Assembly: GCF_000175215.2 (NCBI RefSeq)
Contig: NC_014816.1
Location: 1,361,001 to 1,425,000 of the forward strand
Direction of reading: 5' to 3'
DNA from: Asticcacaulis excentricus CB 48
GTDB lineage: Bacteria; Pseudomonadota; Alphaproteobacteria; Caulobacterales; Caulobacteraceae
DNA: 64,000 nucleotides
Under the pieces are notes generated by a model. The model searched no databases. It was not told the DNA's origin and saw only the letters and a program-made list of their open reading frames with translations. Positions 8,161 through 17,049 of this stretch are shown here, in pieces (the first letter of the stretch is position 1; every line of letters starts with the position of its first letter). The position numbers and the translations under genes were made by a program.

Positions 8161-10632
8161 CTACTTTGCGGCCGGTTTTTCCGCGCGCGGCGGAGCGTTC
8201 TTGACATAGGTGTCCAGCCAGCGCGTCATCTCCCACAGCGTATGCAGGTTAGACTCTCTTGCCCGATAACCATGCGCCTCGTTGGGCAGGACCACGTAGC
8301 GCACATTGGCCCCGGCGCCTTTCAGGGCGGCGTAGAAGCGCTCGCTCTGAATGGGGAAGGTGCCGGAATTGTCGTCCGCTTCGCCGTGGATCAGCAGGAT
8401 CGGGTTCTTGATATTCCGCACATAGGTGAAGGGGCTCATCTTCGTGTAGGTGTCGGTCGCCTCCCAGTAGGTGCGTTGTTCCGACTGAAAGCCGAACGGC
8501 GTCAGGGTGCGGTTATAGGCCCCGGAGCGCGCGATACCAGCGCGGAACAGGTCGGTATGGGCCAGCAGATTGGCGGTCATAAAGGCCCCATAGCTGTGGC
8601 CACCCACGGCGATACGGTTACGGTCGGCAACGCCCAGAGCGACCACGGCATCGACCGCGGCTTTGGCGCTGGCGGTCAGTTGCTCGACATAGGTGTCGTT
8701 GGGTTCGGCACCGTCCTTACCGATGATCGGCATGGACGGCCCGTCCAGCACCGCATAACCCTGGGTCAGCAGGAACAGGTGGCTGGCGCCGCCCGGACGC
8801 ACAAAGCGATTGCCGCTATCCACCGTCTGGCTGGCGACCGAGGCGTCGGTGAACTCTTCCGGATAGGCCCACATGAAGAGGGGGAGGGGGCCATCCTTGG
8901 CCTTATCGTAACCGGCGGGCAGGTACAGCGTGCCCGACAGCTTGACGCCATCGGCGCGCGTATAGGTCAGGGTCTGCTTGGTGACCCCGGCAAATTGCGG
9001 CGCGCGGTCCGGGAATTGCGTCAGAGCGCGGGTCTTGGCGCCCGTCGCTACCGGACGGATGAAGTAGTTAGGCGCGTCATCCTTGCTTTCGCGGCGGGTG
9101 ATGACCGACTTGCCCGCCAGATCGGCCAGCGCCACCGGCGCTTCGTAATAGGGGGCTTCGGCCTGCCACACACGTGTGACCTTGCCGTCGCTCAGTGACA
9201 TCTTGCCGACAAACGGGAATTCGCCCTTGGCCGAGGCGCCGGCCCCCATCACGAAGACCGACTTGCCGTCCGGGGTGAAGTGCAGCACCTCTTCGCCTTC
9301 GGCGGTCAGGCGCGAGACGGCGCTGCCCGGATCATTGTAGCGGTCCTGATAGTTGCGCTCCAGCAGCACACGGCCGTTACCCGGTTTTGAGGGATCGAGT
9401 GCGATGCGCTTTTCCTTGCGCGTATCGAACCAGCGGCTGGTCACCAGCGCGAAGTCGGCGCGGCCCCAGTCGAGCCCGGCATAGCGCTGATCGAGGTCGA
9501 TCAACTTTTGCGGCGCGCCGTCGAACGGGGCGTTCAGCGTAAACAGGGTATCGCGGATGGCCACCTTGGCTTTCGGATCGCCGCCGTCCTGCGCTTCAGC
9601 CCAGACGAGCGTGGCCGAGGCATCGGCGCGCCAGGAGACGGAGCGCGGCCCGGTAGGCACGGCGTCAAAGGCGGCGGGCAGATTGTCGGTCAAAGGCCGA
9701 TCAGCCAGCAGCTTGACGGGTTTGCCATCCAGCGTGCTCACTGCGATCTCGGTCGGGAAGCGCCCGGCGGGCACAAGATAGCTGTAGGGGCGCTTAAGGC
9801 GGCTGGTCAGCAGGTACTTGCCGTCCGGCGATACCGACATAGAGGTATAGAGACCCGGCGTGCCGATGGCGGTGATCGTACCGTCACTTAGGGAAACGCG
9901 CGTGATCTGAGACGTGAAGTAGTAGTCGAACAGGGCCTCGTCATAGGCATTGCCCAGCAGGTCCTGATAGGTGCGGATGGCGGCGGTGCGCCCCTTCGAC
10001 TCCTGAATAATGGGGCCGGACGGCGTGGGGTCCTTCAACGGGGCGGCACCGCGTCCAGCGGGAACGGCCGAAAAGAGAGCCCCCGAACCGTCGGATAGCC
10101 AGTCAAAACCGGCCCCGAAGGCCGCATTGACTATGCCGCCGGTCAGCTTTTTGGCCGTCGCGGTTTTGACATCGGCGACCCAAAGCTCAAGACCGCCGCT
10201 GGCGTCCACCAGAAAACCCAGCCTTGTGCCGTCCGGCGACCAGCGTGGCGACAGAAAGCGTGTCCCGGCGGGCAGGGCGACCGGACGCACGGACCCCGTG
10301 GTCACGTCTTCGAAGGCCAGACTGTTCATCCAAGCGGCGCGGGCTTCGATCGGGCCATTATTGCGCGGATTGATGCGATACCCGCCCAAGCGCAGGATTG
10401 GCTCGGATACAGCCGCGATGGAGGGAAGATTCTCACGGCCCAGTTGCGCCATGGTGCGGCGTTCGGGGCTGACTATGACGCCGGGCGTCGGCGGGGCATC
10501 GAGGATCTGCGCAATCGGTGCCGGGGGGAGTTGATAGCCTGTGGCCGGTGCGGCCCACACCGGCGTCATCGTGGCGGCAGCAATAAAGGCGGTGACGGCG
10601 GCCGCAGTGGCGCGCAGGTGGCTGAGTCTCAT
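8161..10632 (-). CDS. Exported S9-family prolyl oligopeptidase-like serine peptidase
   Basis: 823 residues from the ATG at 10632, which follows AAGGG and gives a clean signal peptide (residues 1-29, ending TPVWAAP). The longer in-frame start at 10701 lacks these features. The first two thirds carry WD/beta-propeller-like strands (SPRWSPDGTRLGF, SVSPDGKYLLTS). The C-terminal alpha/beta-hydrolase domain shows GGHSYGAF (nucleophile Ser near residue 678), HGEADDNSG (Asp) and NEAHGY (His). By family it cleaves short peptides in the periplasm; the architecture resembles glutamyl-endopeptidase-type S9 members. It ends in a strong hairpin. Confidence 0.9.
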   Translation of the reverse strand: MRLSHLRATAAAVTAFIAAATMTPVWAAPATGYQLPPAPIAQILDAPPTPGVIVSPERRTMAQLGRENLPSIAAVSEPILRLGGYRINPRNNGPIEARAAWMNSLAFEDVTTGSVRPVALPAGTRFLSPRWSPDGTRLGFLVDASGGLELWVADVKTATAKKLTGGIVNAAFGAGFDWLSDGSGALFSAVPAGRGAAPLKDPTPSGPIIQESKGRTAAIRTYQDLLGNAYDEALFDYYFTSQITRVSLSDGTITAIGTPGLYTSMSVSPDGKYLLTSRLKRPYSYLVPAGRFPTEIAVSTLDGKPVKLLADRPLTDNLPAAFDAVPTGPRSVSWRADASATLVWAEAQDGGDPKAKVAIRDTLFTLNAPFDGAPQKLIDLDQRYAGLDWGRADFALVTSRWFDTRKEKRIALDPSKPGNGRVLLERNYQDRYNDPGSAVSRLTAEGEEVLHFTPDGKSVFVMGAGASAKGEFPFVGKMSLSDGKVTRVWQAEAPYYEAPVALADLAGKSVITRRESKDDAPNYFIRPVATGAKTRALTQFPDRAPQFAGVTKQTLTYTRADGVKLSGTLYLPAGYDKAKDGPLPLFMWAYPEEFTDASVASQTVDSGNRFVRPGGASHLFLLTQGYAVLDGPSMPIIGKDGAEPNDTYVEQLTASAKAAVDAVVALGVADRNRIAVGGHSYGAFMTANLLAHTDLFRAGIARSGAYNRTLTPFGFQSEQRTYWEATDTYTKMSPFTYVRNIKNPILLIHGEADDNSGTFPIQSERFYAALKGAGANVRYVVLPNEAHGYRARESNLHTLWEMTRWLDTYVKNAPPRAEKPAAK

Positions 10633-10729
10633 GGCATGGCCCTTTTTGATTAGGGCGACAGTCTTACGGTTGTCACAGATGTAATCAAGGGGCGGGTTCA
10701 TCCCTCTCCACCGGGGTGCGGCGATTTAT

Positions 10730-10748
10730 CATAATGAGAATTGTTTTC
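10730..10748 (+). promoter_or_regulatory. Putative Fur box before tonB
   Basis: CATAATGAGAATTGTTTTC matches about 13 of 19 positions of the classical Fur consensus and lies 90-108 bp before the tonB start. It fits iron-repressed expression of the tonB-DUF4198 pair and resembles four other sites in the window. Confidence 0.6.
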
Positions 10749-10837
10749 AATGCGCTTGCGAATGAATTGCAGGAGTGCTAGTCAGCCCTATCGTCCGGAT
10801 CGTTGGGGTCCGGCTCGTTGTCACTGGCTTTTGACGC

Positions 10838-11587
10838 ATGACCGCCCAGAGTATTCTCACCGATGCAAACGGTACAACGCGCAGCGAACGTAAGGTGCCT
10901 GCCGCTGTAAAGCGTCTCAAAAGGACGAGCGGCGGAACATCGGTGGCTATCGGTGTGTCACTGGCGGTTCATGCCGCTCTGGCCGCCTATATCGTCAGCA
11001 CACAATTTCGTCTGACGACGCTGGAGATCGAGGACACCGCGCCTTTGGTCGTTGAAATGGTGCCGATTGAATCGCGCCGCGCGCCGCCAAAGCCCGTGAT
11101 CATGCCCGATACACCCAAACCCGAAACGCCCGTGGTTGAACCCAAGCCGTTGCTTCAACCGCGTGAAACGCCGACACCGGTTGTGGCGCAGGTCGCCCCG
11201 CTGGAGATGACCCCCGTGAAGGCCCCGCCGGTTCAAGCCCCGGTAGCGCCTCCCGTTGTGGCCAAGGCCGCGCCGGCAGCGGCACAACCGCGCAATGATT
11301 TTGTCGGCGTCGATGTCGAGTCGGCACTGAACAGCAATCCGCCGCCCGCCTATCCCCCGCAAGCCAAGGCGCGGCGCGAGGAGGGGACGGTGCAGCTACG
11401 TCTACAGGTGCGCCCCGACGGCACTGTCGGTGAGGTGCAGGTGCAGGCGTCCAGCGGCTACATGCGACTGGATCGCGCCGCTATAGACTCGGTCAAACGC
11501 TGGAAGTTCCGTCCGGCGACCCGTGGCGGTCAGGCGGTCGATTCGTGGGCCACCGTCCCCATTACCTTTGGCCTCAAACGCGCCTGA
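10838..11587 (+). CDS. tonB: TonB energy-transducing protein
   Basis: 249 residues. One N-terminal membrane helix (about 32-54, GVSLAVHAALAAYIVS) is followed by a Pro/Lys/Val-rich periplasmic spacer (about 70-150, PKPVIMPDTPKPETPVVEPK) and a TonB C-terminal domain (about 165-249) with YPPQAKARREEGTVQLRL, GTVGEVQV and RLDRAAIDSVKRWKFRPA. It links the proton-motive force to outer-membrane receptors; exbB/exbD are not in this window. It heads the iron island, has a Fur-like box upstream and is followed after 33 nt by the DUF4198 gene. Confidence 0.95.
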   Translation: MTAQSILTDANGTTRSERKVPAAVKRLKRTSGGTSVAIGVSLAVHAALAAYIVSTQFRLTTLEIEDTAPLVVEMVPIESRRAPPKPVIMPDTPKPETPVVEPKPLLQPRETPTPVVAQVAPLEMTPVKAPPVQAPVAPPVVAKAAPAAAQPRNDFVGVDVESALNSNPPPAYPPQAKARREEGTVQLRLQVRPDGTVGEVQVQASSGYMRLDRAAIDSVKRWKFRPATRGGQAVDSWATVPITFGLKRA

Positions 11588-11620
11588 TACTTCTTTAAGA
11601 ACACATTCCGGAGACTCATC

Positions 11621-12532
11621 ATGACCCTGCTTCAGCGCCTTCTGACCGGCACCGCCGCGTTGGGCCTACTGGCGACCGCCCCGGCGGCTCTGGCCCACAG
11701 CCAATGGCTGCTGCCCTCGGCGACGCAGGTCGAAGCCTCGGCCAATCCGCAGCGTCCTACCTATGTGACGGTGGATGCCGCCTCGTCCAATGGCCTGTTC
11801 TATGCCGACCATAACGCCATGCGCCTGACCAATCTTCAGATCAGCGCGCCGGACGGTTCGCCGGTCGAAGCCGAAAACGCCTCGACGGGCAAGCTTCGCT
11901 CGACCTTTGACGTTAAGCTGGCGACCGAAGGCACCTATCGCATCGCTTCGGTCAATCGCATGGTGATGGCCACGTGGAAGGCTGGCGAAGAGAGCAAAAC
12001 CTTCCGCGGTTCCGAAGACGACTTCGCCAAGCAGGTGCCGGCCAACGCGCCGGAGCTTAAGGTCAGCCGCAATTTTGGCCGCGTCGAAACCTTTGTGACG
12101 TCGGGAAAACCGTCTGAAATCAAGCCGGTGGGGCAGGGACTTGAACTGTTCCCGCTGCAACCGACGACCGATCTGGTGGTGGGTGAAACGGCAAAATTCC
12201 GTGTGCTGATGGATGGCAAGCCGATGCCGGGCCTCAAGGTCAAGGTGGTGCCGGGCGGCGTGCGCTTCCGCGGCGAACTGGATGAGCAGACGGTGACCGC
12301 TGACGCCGAAGGTACGATTTCCGTCAATTGGAAATTCGGTGGTCAGTACTATCTGAACACCTCTTACCCGCCGCGTCCCGAAGCCGACGACGACCATGGC
12401 CCCCAAGCCGGACCGCAGGGCGGGCCTCAGGCCGGTGCTGAGGGTGCGCGACCGCAGGGGCAACCGGCGCAACGTGACATGCCGCCGGTGCGGTCGTCCT
12501 ATGCCGTGACGCTGGAAGTGTTGCCCTTCTAA
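11621..12532 (+). CDS. Periplasmic DUF4198 protein, probably metal-related
   Basis: 303 residues with a good ribosome-binding site (GGAG) and a signal peptide cleaved after PAALA, so the mature protein would begin HSQWLLPS. An N-terminal His followed by WLxP is typical for this family. The body looks like Ig-like beta domains (ETAKFRVLMDGKPMPGLKVKV). A low-complexity Gly/Gln/Pro insert with one DDDHG lies at about 255-290. DUF4198 proteins often sit beside TonB receptors and transporters for iron, nickel or cobalt; binding or delivery of metal is inference. It lies between tonB and the siderophore receptor. Confidence 0.85.
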   Translation: MTLLQRLLTGTAALGLLATAPAALAHSQWLLPSATQVEASANPQRPTYVTVDAASSNGLFYADHNAMRLTNLQISAPDGSPVEAENASTGKLRSTFDVKLATEGTYRIASVNRMVMATWKAGEESKTFRGSEDDFAKQVPANAPELKVSRNFGRVETFVTSGKPSEIKPVGQGLELFPLQPTTDLVVGETAKFRVLMDGKPMPGLKVKVVPGGVRFRGELDEQTVTADAEGTISVNWKFGGQYYLNTSYPPRPEADDDHGPQAGPQGGPQAGAEGARPQGQPAQRDMPPVRSSYAVTLEVLPF

Positions 12533-12832
12533 GGTTTTCAGAGGGTATAATATGCCTTACCCGCTACGGCGGGAACGGGGGCCGGCGTTGCGGGTGTGGG
12601 ACCACGGCGTCGGCCCTCGGTCATTTCGGTGTTGCGACTTGTTGAATTTGCGACACACTTGCAAAAAACAGCGTCATACAGTGGAAAACGGTCATTTTGC
12701 GGTTGCAATAAAGCCGCAGTGCGGTATTTGCACCTGACAATTATTCGCAATTCCACCGAGAATGCTCATAGGCCGCTCTGCCGGTCACCCTCCCTCGGCG
12801 TCAGACGGAAACCGCGACGCCTCATTTCAAAG
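12533..12832 (+). other. Gap before the siderophore receptor, with promoter and Fur-like site
   Basis: 300 bp without a convincing gene. A short stem CCCGC/GCGGG lies soon after the DUF4198 stop codon. The right half is AT-richer and holds a Fur-like sequence near 12736. I see no known riboswitch consensus. It most likely carries the receptor promoter and a long 5' leader. Confidence 0.5.
12736..12754 (+). promoter_or_regulatory. Putative Fur box before the siderophore receptor
   Basis: GACAATTATTCGCAATTCC shares the core AATTATTCGCAATT with the site at 48.2 kb and AATTATTCGCA with the site at 20.7 kb. It lies about 80 bp before the chosen start. The match to the full consensus is moderate. 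Confidence 0.5.
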
Positions 12833-15082
12833 ATGTTGATGCACATGTCTCACATTCGCAATCGCAAACACGCTTCCAACCGTTACCTGACCGCCGCCCT
12901 GATGGCCGCGGCGGCGGTACCGGCACTCGCCTCAGCGGCGCTGGCGCAGGACAAGAAGCTGGAAGGCGTCACCGTCACCGCAGACGACAACAGCTATAAA
13001 GCCGACGTGGTGTCGTCGCCCAAGCAGACCCAAGCCCTGATCGACACGCCGCAGACCGTCAGCGTCATCAAGAAGGAAGTCCTTCAGCAGCAGCAGGCTG
13101 CGTCCCTGATGGAAGCTCTTCGCAATGTGCCGGGGATCACGGTTCAGATGGGCGAAAACGGAAATACCTCGGCCGGTGATACCTTTCAGATGCGCGGTTT
13201 CGATGCGTCGACCTCTGTGCTGGTCGATGGGGTGCGCGATATGAGTTCGGCCTCACGCGATACTTTCAATCTTGAGCAGGTCGAAGTGATCCGGGGGGCC
13301 GGTGGGGCTGATATCGGGCGCGGGGCCTCTTCGGGCTATATCAATCTGGTCTCCAAGCATCCGACGCTTGCAGCAGCCGCTTCGGGTACGCTGGCGGCCT
13401 ACAGTCAGGGCGGTGCGCGCGCCACGGTCGATGTCAACCGTGCCGTGGGTAAGACCAGCGGCCTGCGCCTCAACCTGATGGCTGAAGATGTGAATGCGGT
13501 GGGCCGCGATGAGGTGAAGAAGTCAGGCTATGCGGTTGCGGCAGCCTATGGCATCGGTATCGGCACGCCGACGCGTCTCTATGGCTTTGCGCAGGTGTCA
13601 AAGGGCGACAACGTGCCCGACGGCGGCATTCCTTCGGTCGGCTATCCGGGATTCTACAACGCCACGCCGGCCATTCAGGCCGCACCGCGTGTTGATCCCG
13701 AAAACTACTACGGCTCGGCGCGTGATTACGAAGATACGGAGTCCTCGCAATTCACCGTCAAGTTCGAGCACGACTTTGAGTCTGGCGTCTATATGACCAA
13801 CACGACGCGCCTCAGCCGGACCTCCCTGGACCGCGTCCTGACCGGAGTGAGTACGGGCAGTGCCGGGATCACCGCGACCAATCTCACTGATCGTTCGACG
13901 TGGACCGTCAACCGCTCGCGTCAGCATGTGGTCAAGGATAATGACGCCCTGATCAACGCGACCAACTTTACGGCTTCGGTGACCACGGGGGCCTTCACGC
14001 ACGACCTGTCCTACGGTCTGGAGTTTTCAACGGAAAAGGTGGCGGTCTATGGCGTGAACGCAGTTACGCTGACCACCGCCCAGCAGGCCAATCTATACAA
14101 TCCGAACCCTAATGTTGATCTGCCGGTCAATGGCCTAAATGGGGCGCGCGCCTTCGTTAAGCTGAATGTGGGGTCGGCCTATCTGTTCGACACCATCCAT
14201 TTCGGTGAAAAGTGGCTGTTCAGTGCCGGGGTACGCGTCGACAGCTACGGCGTCACCACCACGACCCCCACCAATAGCCGTATCGAGGGCGACGGCACAC
14301 TGACCAGCTATAAGGCCGGTCTGGTCTATAAGCCGGTTGAAACGGCCAGCCTATATGTGGCCTATGCCAATTCCAAAACACCGCCGGGCACGGTCAATCT
14401 GGGGGCTTCGACCACCACGGTTGGTGGTAGTGAAACCTCGACCAATATCAACAACCCGAATGTCGATCCGACCGAGACGCGCAACCTCGAAGCCGGGGTC
14501 AAGTGGGACGTCCTGTCGGGCCGCGTCTCACTGACCGCCGCCTATTTCTCGACTGAGCACTTGAACGAGTTTGTCGAAGACCCCTTCAACACGGGCTTTG
14601 GTGAAAACTTCGGCAAGCGCACGGTCAAAGGCTTTGATCTGGGCGTGGTCGGCAAGATCACCGACAAGTGGAATCTGACCGCCGGTATCCAGACTATGGA
14701 TACCGAGGTCGAAAGAGGTACGACGGGCGCGAACGCCACCGGTGCTGTCACCCGATGGTCGCCGGAACTGGCGGCTACTTTCTGGACCACCTATGAGGTG
14801 TCGCCGAAGCTGACCCTTGGCGGCGGCGCGCGCTATACCGGTGAGCAGGTGCGCGCCAATACGCCCGGCGTCGATCTGGCGACCCAGAACGTACCGTTCA
14901 TCCCGGAATATTGGGTGGTCGATGCCTATGGGTCGTACAAGCTGACGGATAAGGTGTCGGTGCAGTTGAACGTCTATAACGTGCTGGATGAGGACTATAT
15001 CGCCACGCTGAACAATGGCGGTTCGCGTCTGATCCCGGGTGCGCCGCGTTCGGCCACCGTTACCCTGAACTATCAATTCTAA
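12833..15082 (+). CDS. TonB-dependent siderophore receptor
   Basis: 749 residues from the ATG at 12833; further ATGs at 12839 and 12845 are equally possible because no clear Shine-Dalgarno is present, and the earlier in-frame codons run through promoter sequence. A signal peptide (ending LASAALAQ) is followed by a TonB-box region (LEGVTVTADD), a plug domain (IDTPQTVSVIKKEVL, LRNVPGITVQMGENGN, FQMRGFDASTSVLVDGVRD, EVIRGAGGADIGRGASSGYINLVSK) and a 22-strand-type barrel ending in ATVTLNYQF. The TPQTVSV signature is typical of catecholate or ferric-siderophore receptors. It should import an iron-siderophore complex using TonB. Its genes for use of iron lie directly downstream. Confidence 0.93.
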   Translation: MLMHMSHIRNRKHASNRYLTAALMAAAAVPALASAALAQDKKLEGVTVTADDNSYKADVVSSPKQTQALIDTPQTVSVIKKEVLQQQQAASLMEALRNVPGITVQMGENGNTSAGDTFQMRGFDASTSVLVDGVRDMSSASRDTFNLEQVEVIRGAGGADIGRGASSGYINLVSKHPTLAAAASGTLAAYSQGGARATVDVNRAVGKTSGLRLNLMAEDVNAVGRDEVKKSGYAVAAAYGIGIGTPTRLYGFAQVSKGDNVPDGGIPSVGYPGFYNATPAIQAAPRVDPENYYGSARDYEDTESSQFTVKFEHDFESGVYMTNTTRLSRTSLDRVLTGVSTGSAGITATNLTDRSTWTVNRSRQHVVKDNDALINATNFTASVTTGAFTHDLSYGLEFSTEKVAVYGVNAVTLTTAQQANLYNPNPNVDLPVNGLNGARAFVKLNVGSAYLFDTIHFGEKWLFSAGVRVDSYGVTTTTPTNSRIEGDGTLTSYKAGLVYKPVETASLYVAYANSKTPPGTVNLGASTTTVGGSETSTNINNPNVDPTETRNLEAGVKWDVLSGRVSLTAAYFSTEHLNEFVEDPFNTGFGENFGKRTVKGFDLGVVGKITDKWNLTAGIQTMDTEVERGTTGANATGAVTRWSPELAATFWTTYEVSPKLTLGGGARYTGEQVRANTPGVDLATQNVPFIPEYWVVDAYGSYKLTDKVSVQLNVYNVLDEDYIATLNNGGSRLIPGAPRSATVTLNYQF

Positions 15083-15155
15083 AATATCAGGGCCTGAGTC
15101 ACTGTTTCGCAGACGCGGCCCTTTCCACCTTTTATCAATCGCGTCATGATCTTCT

Positions 15156-15179
15156 GGCCCCGACCTTCCGGTCGGGGCC
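15156..15179 (+). terminator. Hairpin between the siderophore receptor and piuC
   Basis: GGCCCCGACC and GGTCGGGGCC form a perfect 10-bp stem with loop TTCC, 74 nt after the receptor stop and 20 nt before the piuC start. The T-run after it is weak (ATGTTTATG). It may reduce read-through into piuC or protect the receptor mRNA. Confidence 0.55.
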
Positions 15180-15198
15180 ATGTTTATGTGAGTTCACC

Positions 15199-15879
15199 AT
15201 GCTGTTGCATCTGCCCGAAGTCCTGAGCCGCGAAGAGGTGGCCGAGATACGTGCCGCACTGGCTGAGGCGCGCTGGGTGGATGGTGCGGCCTCGGCCGGG
15301 CCGCAGGCGCAGAAGGTCAAGCAAAACAAGCAACTGCCCGCCGATGCACCTGAGGCCCGGACACTGGGTGAACGCATAGAGGCGGCGCTGCGTCGGCATC
15401 CTCTGTTTCAGTCTGCCGCCCTGCCACACATTGTGCTGACACCGCGCTTTAATGCCTATGAGCGGGGCGGGCATTACGGCAACCACGTGGACAGCGCCCT
15501 GCATCACGATCCGTTTAGAGGGGTGACGGCGCGCACCGACATTTCAACCACGGTCTTCCTCAATGACCCCGACGAATACGAGGGCGGCGAACTGATCGTC
15601 GAAGACACCTACGGCGCGCATGAGGTCAAGCTGAACGCCGGGGATGCCATCCTCTATCCGTCCACCTCGCTGCACCGCGTCGAGCCGGTCACCGGTGGCG
15701 TGCGGCTGGCCTCCTTTTTGTGGACGCAAAGTCTGGTGAAAGACAGCGAGCAACGGCGGATGCTGTTTGAACTCGACATGACCATCCTGCGCCTGCGCAG
15801 CCAGTTGGGCGACAGCGAAGAGGTGGTAGGCCTGACCGCCCACTATCACAATCTCCTGCGGCAATGGGCGCAGATGTGA
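15199..15879 (+). CDS. piuC: Fe(II)/2-oxoglutarate-dependent hydroxylase PiuC/YbiX
   Basis: 226 residues, the standard length of the PKHD-type hydroxylase family. The double-stranded beta-helix core shows the iron-binding His-x-Asp in YGNHVDSALHH and the distal His in SLHRVEPVTGG; GGVRLASFLWTQS holds the Arg expected to bind 2-oxoglutarate. Members of this family are usually encoded beside TonB siderophore receptors and induced by iron lack; the substrate is not firmly known. The stop codon overlaps the start codon of the next gene (TGATG), pointing to translational coupling. Confidence 0.92.
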   Translation: MLLHLPEVLSREEVAEIRAALAEARWVDGAASAGPQAQKVKQNKQLPADAPEARTLGERIEAALRRHPLFQSAALPHIVLTPRFNAYERGGHYGNHVDSALHHDPFRGVTARTDISTTVFLNDPDEYEGGELIVEDTYGAHEVKLNAGDAILYPSTSLHRVEPVTGGVRLASFLWTQSLVKDSEQRRMLFELDMTILRLRSQLGDSEEVVGLTAHYHNLLRQWAQM

Positions 15880-16976
15880 TGTCCCCCAAGTCCCCCCTGA
15901 CGGTCATTCCCCCCGATATCGTAGCGGTCTCAGACTACGAGGCCTATGCCCGTGAGCGGCTGAGCGATATGGCCTGGGCCTATCTTCAGGCCGGTGCCGG
16001 GGATGAACACACGGTCCGTCGTAATCTTGAGGCCTTCTCTGAAATCCTGCTGAAAGGACGAGTGCTGGGGTCGGCGGCCGGAGGCCACACGCGCCTGAGC
16101 CTGTTCGGCCATGTCTATGAACATCCAATCTTTTTAGCCCCTGTGGCCTATCAGAAACTGTTTCATAGCGACGGCGAACGCGCCACGGCTTTGGGTGCAG
16201 CGGTGACCCAGACCCTGATGGTGCTTTCGACCCTATCGACCGTCACGCTGGAGGAGGTGGCTCAGGCCGAAACCGCGCCGCCTCTGTGGTTTCAGCTTTA
16301 CTTACAGGCCGATCGCAGCGTGTCGCTTGACCTGATCCATCGGGCTCAGCGTGAAGGCTATCGCGCGCTGGTCATCACGGTCGATGCGGCAATGGCCGGG
16401 GTGCGCAATCGCGAACAGCGCGCCGGGTTCCGCCTGCCGCCGCATCTGTCGGCGGTCAATCTGCCATCTCAGTCGCCGGTGCCCACCGCGGCACCGGGGC
16501 AAAGCCGCGTCTTCGACGGTTTGATGAAGACGGCCCCCGGCTGGGACGACATCGAATGGGTGCTGTCTGAGGCACGTTTGCCGGTCATCCTCAAGGGAAT
16601 TATGGCCCCGGAAGATGCCGATCATGCGTGCCGCATGGGCGTGCACGGCCTGATCGTCTCCAATCACGGGGGCCGGGTGCTCGATACCCTGCCGGCGGCC
16701 ATCGAGGCCTTACCCACTGTGGCGGCGGTTGTGGCGGGACGGGTGCCCATCCTGCTGGATGGTGGTATCCGGCGCGGCAGCGATGTGTTCAAGGCGCTGG
16801 CTTTGGGGGCATCGGCGGTGCTTGTCGGGCGTCCTTACGTGCAGGCCCTGGCCGCCGCCGGGCCTCTGGGTGTGGCCCATGCGATACGCACGCTAAGGGA
16901 AGAACTGGAAGTGGTCATGGCCCTGTCGGGAACCCCAACGCTGGACCGTATAAGAGCTGAACATCTGTCTCTTTGA
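15879..16976 (+). CDS. FMN-dependent alpha-hydroxy-acid oxidizing protein
   Basis: 365 residues from the ATG that overlaps the piuC stop; an alternative in-frame ATG lies at 15864. The TIM-barrel of the lactate/glycolate oxidase family is clear: LFLAPVAYQKLFH-like FMN site, PLWFQLYLQADR, LVITVDAAMAGVRNREQR, PVILKGIMAPEDA with the FMN Lys, LIVSNHGGRVLDTLPA with the catalytic His and substrate Arg, and LLDGGIRRGSDVFKALALGA. It should oxidise a 2-hydroxy acid such as lactate. Its coupling to piuC and its place in an iron island are unusual for lactate metabolism; it may act on a hydroxy-acid part of a siderophore, or feed electrons. That role is inference. Confidence 0.88.
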   Translation: MSPKSPLTVIPPDIVAVSDYEAYARERLSDMAWAYLQAGAGDEHTVRRNLEAFSEILLKGRVLGSAAGGHTRLSLFGHVYEHPIFLAPVAYQKLFHSDGERATALGAAVTQTLMVLSTLSTVTLEEVAQAETAPPLWFQLYLQADRSVSLDLIHRAQREGYRALVITVDAAMAGVRNREQRAGFRLPPHLSAVNLPSQSPVPTAAPGQSRVFDGLMKTAPGWDDIEWVLSEARLPVILKGIMAPEDADHACRMGVHGLIVSNHGGRVLDTLPAAIEALPTVAAVVAGRVPILLDGGIRRGSDVFKALALGASAVLVGRPYVQALAAAGPLGVAHAIRTLREELEVVMALSGTPTLDRIRAEHLSL

Positions 16977-17011
16977 GGCGGATTGCTGCCTTGCAAAAGG
17001 CGGGATGCCTT

Positions 17012-17030
17012 GATAATGAGAATGATTATT
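17012..17030 (+). promoter_or_regulatory. Strong putative Fur box before the PepSY gene
   Basis: GATAATGAGAATGATTATT matches 16 of 19 positions of the classical Fur consensus and ends 20 bp before the PepSY start codon. It is the best Fur site in the window and predicts a separate iron-repressed promoter for the PepSY-DUF2271-apbE-flavoprotein operon. Confidence 0.8.
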
Positions 17031-17049
17031 AGATAAAGCCTCAAACCTG

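Noticed and set aside
8107..9198. Long plus-strand open frame antisense to the S9 peptidase
   Set aside because: The peptidase frame has full family motifs and the antisense translation is rich in Arg, Gly and His without any domain, as expected of a shadow in GC-rich DNA.
12533..12832. Possible cobalamin-type riboswitch before the siderophore receptor
   Set aside because: The conserved B12-box and core segments are not present; only a Fur-like sequence and short stems are visible.
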